Part shown: one piece after another, positions 17,275 to 26,597 of the stretch
How the letters are laid out: every line of letters begins with the position of its first letter
Position numbering within the stretch: the stretch's first letter is position 1
NCBI RefSeq assembly: GCF_013200955.2
Contig: NZ_CP053697.2
Span: forward strand, 248,001-312,000
Origin: Pseudomonas campi
Lineage (GTDB): Bacteria; Pseudomonadota; Gammaproteobacteria; Pseudomonadales; Pseudomonadaceae
DNA length: 64,000 bases
Direction: 5' to 3'
Notes under the pieces: generated by a model
Seen by the model: the letters and a program-made list of their open reading frames with translations, nothing else
What the model was told of the DNA's origin: nothing
Databases searched by the model: none
Made by a program: the position numbers and the translations under genes

Positions 17275-19011
17275 ATGAGCGCTGCCCCCACTCGTTCACT
17301 TCCCTTTTATCTGGCCATCGGCCTGTGCCAGGGCCTGTTGCTCTGGTGGGGCCTGACCCTGGGCGACTCGGCGCACTGGCTGACCAGCCTGGCGGGTGCA
17401 CTGATCACCCTGGGCCTGGTCGGCGGGCTGGGCCTGCAGCTGCTCGGCGGGCACAGCCGTGATCGCGGCGCCCTGGCGTTGCTGATTGGGCTTGCGCTGT
17501 TGATGGCGGCCATCAGTGGCTGGGTGTTCTGGCAGACCAGAGCCCTCGGCGAGGGGCGCTCCGACGATTCCCGGTTGTTGCTCAGCTGGAGCGTCGGGGC
17601 GCAGGTGCTGGGCTATATCGCCATTGCCTTCATTCTCAGCTGGCCGACCCGCGAGCAGGGGCGCCTGCGCTACGAGGATCTGTTCCGGCATGCCTGGAAC
17701 AACGTGTTCATCCTGCTCCTGGCGCAGTTCCTGGTCGGCCTGTTCTGCCTGTTACTGATCCTCTGGGCCGGCCTGTTCGCCATGCTCGGCATCGATCTGT
17801 TTGGCGAACTGTTCACCTCGCCAGGCTTTATGGCTATCAGCACGCTGCTGGTGTTCGCCGTGGGCGTGCGCATGGGTTGTGAAAGCGAACGAGTGATCGG
17901 CCTGTTGCGCGGCATCCTGCTGGTCCTGTGCCGTTTCCTGTTGCCGCTGAGTGCATTGATCGCTGTGCTGTTCACACTGGCGCTGCCGTTCACCGGCTTG
18001 CAGGCGATCTGGGAGACCGGGCATTCGACGGCGATCCTGCTGTGCCTGATTTTCATCAACCTGCTGTTGCTCAATGGCGTGTTCCAGGACGGCAGCGAGA
18101 CACCCTGGTATCCGCGCCTGCTGCGCCGTCTGGTGGAAGCCAGCGTGCTGTGCATGCTGGTGCTGGCCGTGCTGGCCGGTTATTCGACCTACCTGCGCAT
18201 TGCCCAGTACGGGGTCACGCCGCAGCGTTTCTATGCCGCCCTGCTGGTGCTGGTGGCGCTGCTGCATAGTGTGGCTCTGCTGTGGGCATTGCGTCCGCGC
18301 CAGCCGGTCTGGCTGGGCAGCCTGCGCCGTAGCAACCCGCCGCTGGCGCTGCTGGTCTGTGTCCTGCTGGTACTGGCGCACAGCCCCTGGCTGAATGCGC
18401 TGGATGTCAGCGCGCGCAGCCAGGTGCAGCGGCTGCTGGCAGGCAAGATCAGTGCGCAAGACAGCGCGCTGGCCTATCTGCGCCATGAGCTGGGGCGCCC
18501 CGGTGTGCAGCAATTCGATGGGTTGAAGGCCCGTCTGCAGGCTGGCGAGCTGCTCGAGGCAGCGGCCCGCGCTGCGTTATTGGCACGCATGGACGAGCTG
18601 GTCGAGCAAGGGGCTTATGGCGCGGCGGCTGTCGATCCGCAGGCCATGCCGGCAGAGACCCTGGACTGGATCGGCCCGGCTGAGGACGAGGCGCAGCGGG
18701 TGGTGGATAAGCAGACGCTGCAGGATGAATGCGACCATGCCGGCTGCCTGCTGTGGGCCGTGGACATGGATGCCGACGGGCGCAATGAGGTGTTGCTGCT
18801 ACCGACCGAGCACTATGGCAGCGAGCTGTTGTTCTTCGCCCGTAACGAGCGCGACGAGTGGCAGGTGGCTGGCCGCTTCGAGCAGGCCTATTCCAGCGAA
18901 GACCTGATCGAGGCGGCGCGCCAAGGCAGCGTGACGCTGGTCAAGCCGCGCTACCAGAGCCTGCAGGTCGGCGGAGCGCTCTACGTGCCGCAGCCGCCGG
19001 AATATCAGTAA
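17275..19011 (+). CDS. DUF4153 multi-spanning membrane protein
   Basis: A 578-residue protein with about ten to eleven hydrophobic segments over residues 10-380, then a soluble C-terminal domain of about 190 residues. This matches DUF4153 as I know it. The C-terminal part contains WAVDMDADGRNEVLLL, an acidic loop that resembles a Ca-binding FG-GAP-like repeat. AAGGA eight bases upstream supports the ATG at 17275; an ATG nine bases earlier overlaps the Shine-Dalgarno. Function is unknown. It is convergent with rlmI over a hairpin. Confidence 0.8.
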   Translation: MSAAPTRSLPFYLAIGLCQGLLLWWGLTLGDSAHWLTSLAGALITLGLVGGLGLQLLGGHSRDRGALALLIGLALLMAAISGWVFWQTRALGEGRSDDSRLLLSWSVGAQVLGYIAIAFILSWPTREQGRLRYEDLFRHAWNNVFILLLAQFLVGLFCLLLILWAGLFAMLGIDLFGELFTSPGFMAISTLLVFAVGVRMGCESERVIGLLRGILLVLCRFLLPLSALIAVLFTLALPFTGLQAIWETGHSTAILLCLIFINLLLLNGVFQDGSETPWYPRLLRRLVEASVLCMLVLAVLAGYSTYLRIAQYGVTPQRFYAALLVLVALLHSVALLWALRPRQPVWLGSLRRSNPPLALLVCVLLVLAHSPWLNALDVSARSQVQRLLAGKISAQDSALAYLRHELGRPGVQQFDGLKARLQAGELLEAAARAALLARMDELVEQGAYGAAAVDPQAMPAETLDWIGPAEDEAQRVVDKQTLQDECDHAGCLLWAVDMDADGRNEVLLLPTEHYGSELLFFARNERDEWQVAGRFEQAYSSEDLIEAARQGSVTLVKPRYQSLQVGGALYVPQPPEYQ

Positions 19012-19015
19012 GTCG

Positions 19016-19041
19016 AGCCGGCGCCCCGCGAGGCGCCGGCT
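19016..19041. terminator. Strong hairpin between convergent DUF4153 gene and rlmI
   Basis: Perfect 10-bp stem AGCCGGCGCC / GGCGCCGGCT with a six-base loop, placed five bases after the DUF4153 stop and before the rlmI stop on the other strand. There is no T-run, so it is at best a weak intrinsic terminator or an RNA 3'-end protector. Confidence 0.5.
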
Positions 19042-19046
19042 GGCCC

Positions 19047-20243
19047 TTAGCTGTTGGGCAGCAGGCGGCAGGTCAGGCTCTTGATGTAGCGGGTCTCGGC
19101 GATGGCCGGATGCACCGGGTGATCCGGGCCCTGGCTGCCGCGCTCGAGCAGTTGGATATTGCGGTCGAGGTGGCGCGCGCTGGTCAGCAGGATGTTTTGC
19201 AGGTGATCCTCTTCCAGGTGCATGGAGCAGCTGGCGCTGACCAGGATGCCGTCCTTGCCGAGCAGGCGCATGGCGGTTTCGTTGAGGCGGCGGTAGGCGG
19301 CCTCGCCATTCTTGATGTCTTTCTTGCGCTTGATGAAGGCGGGCGGATCGCAGACCACCACATCGAAGCGCTCTTCGGCGGCTTTCAGTTCCTTGAGTGC
19401 CTCGAATACGTCGCCTTCGACACAGGTGAGCTTCTCGGCCACGCCGTTCAGCGCGGCATTGCGCTCGACGCCGTCGAGGGCGAAGGCCGAGGCGTCCACG
19501 CAGAACACTTCGCTGGCGCCGAACGCCGCGGCCTGCACGCCCCAGCCGCCGATATAGCTGAACAGGTCGAGCACCCGCTTGCCCTTGACGTAGGGCGCCA
19601 GGCGCGCGCGGTTCATGCGGTGGTCGTAGAACCAGCCGGTCTTCTGCCCGGCGATCACCGGGGCTTCGAACTTCACGCCGTTCTCTTCCAGGGCGACCCA
19701 CTCCGGCACCTGGCCGAACACGGTGTCGACATAGCGCGCCAGGCCTTCGGCATCGCGCGCCTTGGAGTCGTTCTTGAACAGGATGCCGCGTGGCTTGAGC
19801 ACCTGCACCAGGGCTTCGATCAGGTCGTGCTTGTGGTGCTCCATGGTGGCAGAGGCCAGCTGCACCACCAGGTAGTCGCCGAAACGGTCGACCACCAGGC
19901 CCGGCAGCAGGTCGGAGTCGCCGTACACCAGGCGGTAGAACGGCTGGTCGAACAGGCGATCGCGCAGCGACAGGCAGACGTTGAGGCGGTGCACCAGCAG
20001 CGACTTGTCGAGGATGTGCTTGACGTCGCGCGACAGCAGACGGGCGCAGATCAGGTTGTTCGGGCTCATCGCGACGATGCCCAGGGCCTTGCCGCCGGCG
20101 GCCTCGAGGATGGCCTGGTCACCGGCCTGGAAGCCGGTCAGCGGGGTGGCAGCGACGTCGATCTCGTTGCTATAGACCCACAGATGGCCGGCGCGCAGGC
20201 GGCGATCGGCATTGGCTTTGAGGCGCAGGCTGGGCAGGGACAT
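19047..20243 (-). CDS. rlmI: 23S rRNA (cytosine-1962-C5) methyltransferase
   Basis: A 398-residue SAM-dependent RNA methyltransferase, RlmI-type. An N-terminal PUA domain (residues 1-75; LKANADRRLRAGHLWVYSNE) precedes a middle domain and a Rossmann catalytic domain. Motifs are VLDLFSYIGGWGVQAAAFG (SAM site), VVCDPPAFIKRKKD, and the catalytic Cys of SASCSMHL. The start at 20243 gives MSLPSLRLKANADRR; upstream in-frame sequence is non-conserved. The specific C1962 target is inferred from the E. coli homologue. Confidence 0.92.
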   Translation of the reverse strand: MSLPSLRLKANADRRLRAGHLWVYSNEIDVAATPLTGFQAGDQAILEAAGGKALGIVAMSPNNLICARLLSRDVKHILDKSLLVHRLNVCLSLRDRLFDQPFYRLVYGDSDLLPGLVVDRFGDYLVVQLASATMEHHKHDLIEALVQVLKPRGILFKNDSKARDAEGLARYVDTVFGQVPEWVALEENGVKFEAPVIAGQKTGWFYDHRMNRARLAPYVKGKRVLDLFSYIGGWGVQAAAFGASEVFCVDASAFALDGVERNAALNGVAEKLTCVEGDVFEALKELKAAEERFDVVVCDPPAFIKRKKDIKNGEAAYRRLNETAMRLLGKDGILVSASCSMHLEEDHLQNILLTSARHLDRNIQLLERGSQGPDHPVHPAIAETRYIKSLTCRLLPNS

Positions 20244-20470
20244 CGGGGCTACTCCGCGAAAAAGAGCGGAATTATAGCCGCAGACCCTGCCGGCAGTCCT
20301 ATGCCAGGAAAAAGAGCCCGGCAGCGACCACTGGTCGGCGCCCGCGTGGGCCAAACCCACTGGCGCCAGCCGTTTGCGGCCTGGCAGCAAAACTCCTACA
20401 AAAGTTGGCTGTGGAGTCGGGAACGCTTTAGCTAAACTGTGGCGACTTTCTCATTTCAGTTGCCGCGCTC

Positions 20471-21337
20471 ATGGCCCAAGACCTTTCCGCCGAACAGATC
20501 CAGCAAGTGTTGCAGGGCATCAGTGTGCCGCCGCAGCCGCAAATCATGGTCGATCTGCAGATGGAGCAGTTCCTGCCCAACCCGGACCTGAAGACTATCG
20601 CCCGATTGATCAGTCAGGACCCGGGCCTGTCCGGTGCGCTGCTGAAAATCGTCAACTCGCCATTCTTCGGCCTGGCCAACCGCATTGCCTCGATCCAGCA
20701 GGCGGTCAACCTGCTCGGCTGCAACTCGGTGATCAACCTGATCAATGCCCAGTCGATCAAGGGCGAGATGAGCGATGAAACCATCGTCACCCTCAACCGC
20801 TTCTGGGACACCGCCCAGGATGTGGCCATGACCTGCCTGACCCTGGCCAAGCGCATCGGCTACCAGGCGCCGGACGAGGCCTACACCCTCGGCCTGTTCC
20901 ACAATTGCGGCATCCCGCTGATGCTCAAGCGCTTCCCGGATTACATGACGGTGCTGGAAGAGGCGTACTTCAATGCCGGCAGCGAGCGGCGCGTGGTCGA
21001 TACCGAGAATCGCCTGCTCAACACCAACCACGCGGTGGTCGGCTACTTCACCGCCAAGTCGTGGAACCTGCCGCTGCACCTGTGCGAGGCGATTGCCAAC
21101 CACCACAACGCGCTGTCGTTCTTCGAGGACGACACCGGTCGCGATGCCCAGCTGAAAACCCTGATGGCCATCCTCAAGATGGCCGAGCACATCTGCGCCA
21201 GCTACCGGGTGCTGGGCAACCAGAGCGAAGACCATGAGTGGAACAGTATCCAGCAGCAGGTGCTGGAGTATGTCGGCCTGACCGAGTACGACTTCCAGAC
21301 GCTCAAGGAAAATATCCACGATCTGGGTGCCGGTTAA
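20471..21337 (+). CDS. HDOD domain protein
   Basis: A 288-residue cytoplasmic protein with one HDOD domain over residues about 15-215, an HD-related fold usually without phosphohydrolase activity. Typical segments are LPNPDLKTIARLISQDPGLS, LLKIVNSPFFGL, IQQAVNLLGCNSVINLI and GLFHNCGIPLML. HDOD proteins are usually signalling adaptors, often in c-di-GMP or chemotaxis pathways; the partner here is unknown. It is probably monocistronic. Confidence 0.9.
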   Translation: MAQDLSAEQIQQVLQGISVPPQPQIMVDLQMEQFLPNPDLKTIARLISQDPGLSGALLKIVNSPFFGLANRIASIQQAVNLLGCNSVINLINAQSIKGEMSDETIVTLNRFWDTAQDVAMTCLTLAKRIGYQAPDEAYTLGLFHNCGIPLMLKRFPDYMTVLEEAYFNAGSERRVVDTENRLLNTNHAVVGYFTAKSWNLPLHLCEAIANHHNALSFFEDDTGRDAQLKTLMAILKMAEHICASYRVLGNQSEDHEWNSIQQQVLEYVGLTEYDFQTLKENIHDLGAG

Positions 21338-21405
21338 CCGGTTGCGTTCGCCCTGCGGCTTCCTGCTAAGGTGGCCGCTTTCCCCTGCCGTATCCGTCGT
21401 TCGCC

Positions 21406-22218
21406 ATGCCTGAACTCCCTGAAGTCGAAACTACCCGTCGCGGTATCGCGCCCTTTCTCGAGGGGCAGCGCGTCAGCCGCGTGGTCGTGCGCGAGCGTCG
21501 CCTGCGCTGGCCGATCCCCGAAGACCTCGACGTGCGCCTGTCCGGGCAGCGCATCGAATGCGTCGAGCGGCGCGCCAAGTACCTGCTGATCCAGGCCGAG
21601 AGCGGCACCCTGATCGGTCACCTGGGCATGTCCGGCAGCCTGCGCCTGGTCCCGGTGGGAACGCCGGTGGCCAAGCACGAGCATGTCGATATCGAACTGG
21701 AGTCGGGCCTGGCGCTGCGCTACACCGACCCACGGCGCTTCGGCGCGCTGCTCTGGAGCAGCGACCCACTCAAGCATGAATTGCTGCTCAGGCTCGGCCC
21801 GGAGCCGCTCACCGGGCTGTTCGATGGCGAGCGCCTGTACCAGCTGTCACGCGGGCGCTCGATGGCGGTCAAGCCGTTCATCATGGATAACGCGGTGGTG
21901 GTGGGCGTCGGCAACATCTACGCCTCCGAGGCGCTGTTTGCCGCCGGCATCGACCCGCGCCGCGAGGCCGGGACGATTTCCCGGGCGCGTTATGTGAAGC
22001 TGGCCGAAGCGATCAAGCGCATCCTCGCCCATGCCATCGAGCGTGGCGGCACCACCCTGCGTGACTTCGTCGGTGGTGATGGTCAGCCGGGCTATTTCCA
22101 GCAGGAACTGTTCGTCTACGGGCGTGGCGGCGAGTTCTGCAAGCAGTGTGGCAGCACGTTGCGTGAGGTCAAACTGGGACAGCGGGCCAGCGTGTATTGC
22201 CCGAAGTGCCAGCGCTAA
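21406..22218 (+). CDS. mutM: Formamidopyrimidine-DNA glycosylase
   Basis: Excises 8-oxoguanine and formamidopyrimidines from DNA and cleaves the abasic site. The 270-residue product begins [14 protein letters not shown], with the catalytic Pro2 and Glu3. It has the helix-two-turn-helix region ([20 protein letters not shown]) and a C-terminal zinc finger with [11 protein letters not shown] and VYCPKCQR. It is probably cotranscribed with the acyltransferase gene 39 bases downstream. Confidence 0.98.
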   Translation: MPELPEVETTRRGIAPFLEGQRVSRVVVRERRLRWPIPEDLDVRLSGQRIECVERRAKYLLIQAESGTLIGHLGMSGSLRLVPVGTPVAKHEHVDIELESGLALRYTDPRRFGALLWSSDPLKHELLLRLGPEPLTGLFDGERLYQLSRGRSMAVKPFIMDNAVVVGVGNIYASEALFAAGIDPRREAGTISRARYVKLAEAIKRILAHAIERGGTTLRDFVGGDGQPGYFQQELFVYGRGGEFCKQCGSTLREVKLGQRASVYCPKCQR

Positions 22219-22257
22219 CAGGCACCATAATCAGAATAAGAACAAGCAGTAGGAAAC

Positions 22258-22839
22258 ATGATGGACGGCAATTATCTGCCGGCCAATCCGTTCGCGGAGT
22301 GGCTGGGGCGTAGCGTGTTGAAGCTGATGGGCTGGCGTATCGAGGGGCAGATGCCGGCGCTGGACAAGTTCGTGGTGATTGGTGCCCATCACACCTCGAA
22401 CTGGGATTTCGTGATTTTCATCGCCGTGAAGTTCGTCCTGCGCCTGAATGCACGCTGGTTCGGCAAACACAGCATCTTTATCTGGCCCTTCAGCGGGCTG
22501 CTGAAAGCCTGGGGCGGCATCCCGATCCTGCGCCATCTGCGCTTGAACATGGTCGAGCAGGCGGTCCAGGGCTTCCGCGACCACCGCGAGTTCATCCTGG
22601 TGCTGTCGCCGGAAGGCACGCGCAAGAAAGTGCAGCGCTGGCGCATGGGCTTCTACCATATCGCCTGCGGGGCCGGCGTCCCCATCGTTCCCGGTGCGCT
22701 GGACTATGGTAATCGGCGGGTGGTGATCGGCGCGCCGTTTCAGCCGACCGGCGATACCGAGGCGGACATCAAGGTCTTGCTGGCCTTTTTTCGTCCCTAT
22801 GAGCCGAAAAAGCCGGAATACGCATTCCACGGCGATTGA
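22258..22839 (+). CDS. 1-acyl-sn-glycerol-3-phosphate acyltransferase family protein
   Basis: A 193-residue member of the PlsC-like acyltransferases. It has the HX4D catalytic motif in IGAHHTSNWDFVIF, motif II near RWFGKHSIFIWPF, motif III LSPEGTRKKVQRW and motif IV GVPIVPGALDY. It probably acylates a lysolipid at the inner membrane face; the actual acceptor is unknown. Two adjacent ATG codons can serve as start (22258 or 22261), with AGGA upstream. It follows mutM closely. Confidence 0.9.
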   Translation: MMDGNYLPANPFAEWLGRSVLKLMGWRIEGQMPALDKFVVIGAHHTSNWDFVIFIAVKFVLRLNARWFGKHSIFIWPFSGLLKAWGGIPILRHLRLNMVEQAVQGFRDHREFILVLSPEGTRKKVQRWRMGFYHIACGAGVPIVPGALDYGNRRVVIGAPFQPTGDTEADIKVLLAFFRPYEPKKPEYAFHGD

Positions 22840-22850
22840 CGGCGTTCACG

Positions 22851-22878
22851 CTGACATTTGCGCAAGCGCTGTTATAGT
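22851..22878 (+). promoter_or_regulatory. Sigma-70 promoter for the small exported-protein gene
   Basis: CTGACA (22851-22856), 16-bp spacer, TATAGT (22873-22878). Each box matches five of six consensus bases. The expected RNA start near 22885 leaves a leader of about 38 bases. Confidence 0.65.
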
Positions 22879-22922
22879 TACCAGCATCGTTCTGCATAAC
22901 TACATAATGAAGGACCGCAATC

Positions 22923-23261
22923 ATGAATCTGTTTCGCACCTCCGCCGCTGTGTTGGCTTTGACCACTGGCCTGCTGGCACTGCCGGCCCAGGCGGAAGTG
23001 GTCCAGCAGAATACCAGCGGTGACCCGACCTATACCCTCGAGGCACCCAAAGGCTATGCCATGGCCGGCGACCTGCTCGTTGCCCGTCCGCTGCTAATCG
23101 GCGCCACCGTGATCGGTGCCGGCCTGTTCCTGGTCAGCCTGCCGTTCACTGCTGCCGGTGGCAATATCGGCGAAGCCGGCCAGGCGCTGGTGGTCGAGCC
23201 GGGCATGGCGGCTTTCGTGCGTTGCCTGGGCTGCACCGAGAGCGGTTACAAGAAGGACTGA
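22923..23261 (+). CDS. Small exported or membrane protein of unknown function
   Basis: A 112-residue protein. A signal peptide is clear ([16 protein letters not shown], cleavage near residue 23), and a second hydrophobic stretch ([21 protein letters not shown]) at about residues 55-75 could anchor it in the inner membrane. The C-terminal part has two Cys (RCLGCTESG). I do not recognise a characterised family. It has its own promoter upstream and a strong terminator downstream, so it is a single-gene unit. Confidence 0.75.
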   Translation: MNLFRTSAAVLALTTGLLALPAQAEVVQQNTSGDPTYTLEAPKGYAMAGDLLVARPLLIGATVIGAGLFLVSLPFTAAGGNIGEAGQALVVEPGMAAFVRCLGCTESGYKKD

Positions 23262-23277
23262 TCCTTCTTCGCTGCAG

Positions 23278-23307
23278 AAAAAAGCCGGTCATTCGACCGG
23301 CTTTTTT
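23278..23307. terminator. Bidirectional terminator between convergent genes
   Basis: Stem GCCGGTC / GACCGGC with loop ATTC, flanked by six A and six T. It serves the small exported-protein gene on the plus strand and ggt on the minus strand. Confidence 0.95.
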
Positions 23308-23319
23308 GTGGCTGCCCGA

Positions 23320-24993
23320 TTATTCCCACAACTGTGCCTGGCCGATGCCGCGCGGGTCGCTGGCCGCTTCGACCTTGCCGTCAGTCTTGTGCCAGAGCAG
23401 CACCTGCTGGTTGCCATAGCGGCGCTCCAGCTTCTTCAGCTGGTAGCCGCGCATTTCCAGGGTGCTTATCTGGCTGGCGCTGAAGGCGTTCGGCTCGTGC
23501 TCGATGACATCCGGCTGATACTGATGGTGGTAGCGCGGGCGGGCCGGCCACTCGCTCACCGGACGCTCGTCCAGATAGTCGAGGATCGCCAGAAGCACCA
23601 TGCTGGGGATGCGGCTGCCGCCTGGCGTACCGAAGGCTGCCAGCTCGTCCGCACTCTCGATAAAGGTTGGGCTCATGCTCGACAGCGGGCGCTTGCCGGC
23701 GGCCACGACGTTGGCCTGGCTGCCGCTGAGACCGTAGGTGTTGCTGCCTTGCGGGTCGGCGGCGAAGTCGTCCATTTCGTTGTTGAGCAGGATGCCGGTG
23801 CCGGGCACGGTGAAGGCCGCGCCGAATGGCAGGTTGATCGACAGGGTGGCGGCCACCGCATTGCCGTCGCGATCCAGTACGTTGAAGTGGGTGGTGTGGT
23901 CGCCTTCGCGCCAGCTCGGCGCCGCTGGCAGGCTGACGCTGGGTGTGGCGTTCTGCAGCTCGATGCCTTTGGCCAGGCGCTGCAGGTACTCGGGAGCCAG
24001 CAGCTGGGGCAGTGGGTTATGCACGAAGTCAGGGTCGCCGAGCTGGCCACGGTCGCGATAGGCGCGGCGCAATACCTCGACCACGTAATGGCTGCGCTGG
24101 ATCTCGCCGGCCTTGCGCCACGGCAGCTGCTGCAGCATGGCCAGGCTCTGCGCCAGGGCCACGCCACCGGCGGAGGGCGGTGGTGCGCTGATCAGCTCGC
24201 GGCCGTCAGCCAGCGGGTAGCGCAGTGGCAGGCGCTCGACGACCTGGTACTTGGCCAGGTCGCGGGCACTCCAGATGCCGCCGGCAGCGCGGACCGCGGC
24301 GATCAGTTTCTGTGCGGTTTCCCCGCCGTAGAAGCCGGCATGGCCGTCACGGGCCAGGCGTTCCAGGGTACGCACCAGGTCCGCCTGGCGCAGCAGGCCG
24401 AATTCGGCAGGGATTCGCCCCTGTTCAAGGAAGATCCGCGCGCTCTCTGCGTCGGCTTGCAGGGCCTGCAGGCGCCACTCGGCACGCTCGCGATAGACCC
24501 GGTCGATGCCGACCCCGTCACGGGCCAGGCGGATGGCCGGTGCCAGCGAATCGCGTAGGGGCAGCTTGCCATAGCGCTCGGCCAGCACCACCAGCGCGGC
24601 GGGTAGCCCTGGAATGGCGGCGGCCAGCGCACCGTTCAGCGACAGTTCGCGCTGCACCTGGCCATCGCGTCGGTAGAGATCGGGATGGGCGGCCAATGGG
24701 GCGCGCTCGCGGGCATCCAAGAAGCGATAGGTCGGCTGCTCGCCGGACTGGCGCAGGAGGAAGAAGCCGCCACCGCCCAGGCCCGAGCCGTAGGGTTCGA
24801 CCACCGCCAGCGCGGCGCTGATGGCCACGGCGGCATCGAAGGCATTGCCACCCAGGGCCAGGGTTTCCAGGCCGGCGACGGTGGCGGCGGGGTGCGCAGT
24901 GGCGACGGCTGCTTGTTGCGGTGCAGTGGCGGCCTGGGCGCCCAGCGCAGAGATCAGCAGCAGGCTAGCCAGCAGGCGGATCGGCAAAGTCAT
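23320..24993 (-). CDS. ggt: Gamma-glutamyltransferase
   Basis: A periplasmic Ntn-hydrolase that cleaves or transfers the gamma-glutamyl group of glutathione. The 557-residue precursor has a signal peptide (LLASLLLISALGAQAATAP). It self-cleaves before the Thr of the DHTTHFNVLDRDGNAVAAT segment (near residue 366), giving large and small subunits. Other motifs are GGGGFFLL-like GLGGGGFFLLR and SSMSPTFI. The start at 24993 gives MTLPIRLLASLL; in-frame residues upstream would spoil the signal peptide. Confidence 0.95.
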   Translation of the reverse strand: MTLPIRLLASLLLISALGAQAATAPQQAAVATAHPAATVAGLETLALGGNAFDAAVAISAALAVVEPYGSGLGGGGFFLLRQSGEQPTYRFLDARERAPLAAHPDLYRRDGQVQRELSLNGALAAAIPGLPAALVVLAERYGKLPLRDSLAPAIRLARDGVGIDRVYRERAEWRLQALQADAESARIFLEQGRIPAEFGLLRQADLVRTLERLARDGHAGFYGGETAQKLIAAVRAAGGIWSARDLAKYQVVERLPLRYPLADGRELISAPPPSAGGVALAQSLAMLQQLPWRKAGEIQRSHYVVEVLRRAYRDRGQLGDPDFVHNPLPQLLAPEYLQRLAKGIELQNATPSVSLPAAPSWREGDHTTHFNVLDRDGNAVAATLSINLPFGAAFTVPGTGILLNNEMDDFAADPQGSNTYGLSGSQANVVAAGKRPLSSMSPTFIESADELAAFGTPGGSRIPSMVLLAILDYLDERPVSEWPARPRYHHQYQPDVIEHEPNAFSASQISTLEMRGYQLKKLERRYGNQQVLLWHKTDGKVEAASDPRGIGQAQLWE

Positions 24994-25075
24994 GGCAGGG
25001 AAGTCTTGAGTGGGATTGCAGTCTGCCCGCATCCCGCGGGCCCTCGGTCACTCAGTATGGACGCTCAAACCGGGA

Positions 25076-25363
<288 letters not shown>

Positions 25364-25449
25364 TTAAGCAAGTGAGGGGGAATTGTGCCGGATTGGCGGG
25401 TTGTACGCCATGCGCGGAGCGACCTGTGGCCGCCCCGCCCGTGTCGGTC

Positions 25450-26202
<753 letters not shown>

Positions 26203-26205
<3 letters not shown>

Positions 26206-26589
26206 GCCGGAGAGGGTGCGGCCTTGCCAGAGGTGCAGGGCGAGTGCCGGCAACAGGCAGGCTAGAGCGATCCAGTCGGCCAGCAGCACACGGCGCACGG
26301 CCGCGTTGTAGCCGGGCTCGCCCCAGGCCAGCAGGAGAAAGCTGAGTACGCTGAGCAAGCCGGCGCCCAGGGCCAGTGGCCGCAGCCCCGGGAGAAACGC
26401 GGCGGTCGCCAGCAAGGTGCCGAGCAGGCCGAACAGTACGGCGCGGTGGCGCATCAGCAGTTGCAGGTTGGTTTCGTCCAGCGTCAGGCCGTACAGGCTG
26501 TTGAGCCGCTCGCCACCCAGCACGCCGGCCAGCGGCAGCAGGTGGATGACAGCGGCGACCAGCAGCAGGGCGGCGATCAGCTTGTTCAT
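26203..26589 (-). CDS. Small four-helix membrane protein, last gene of the calB operon
   Basis: A 128-residue protein with four hydrophobic segments (about residues 3-24, 48-67, 70-88 and 103-120) and RHRAVLFGLLG between the first two. I do not recognise a characterised family. It starts nine bases after the GMC oxidoreductase stop, so it is probably cotranslated with it. Its TAA stop lies in the end of repeat C copy 2. Confidence 0.75.
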
Positions 26590-26597
26590 GGGCGGCC

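Noticed and set aside
20340..20415. Additional copy of repeat B before the HDOD gene
   Set aside because: Only the fragment CTCCTACA with weak flanking similarity; too degenerate to support.
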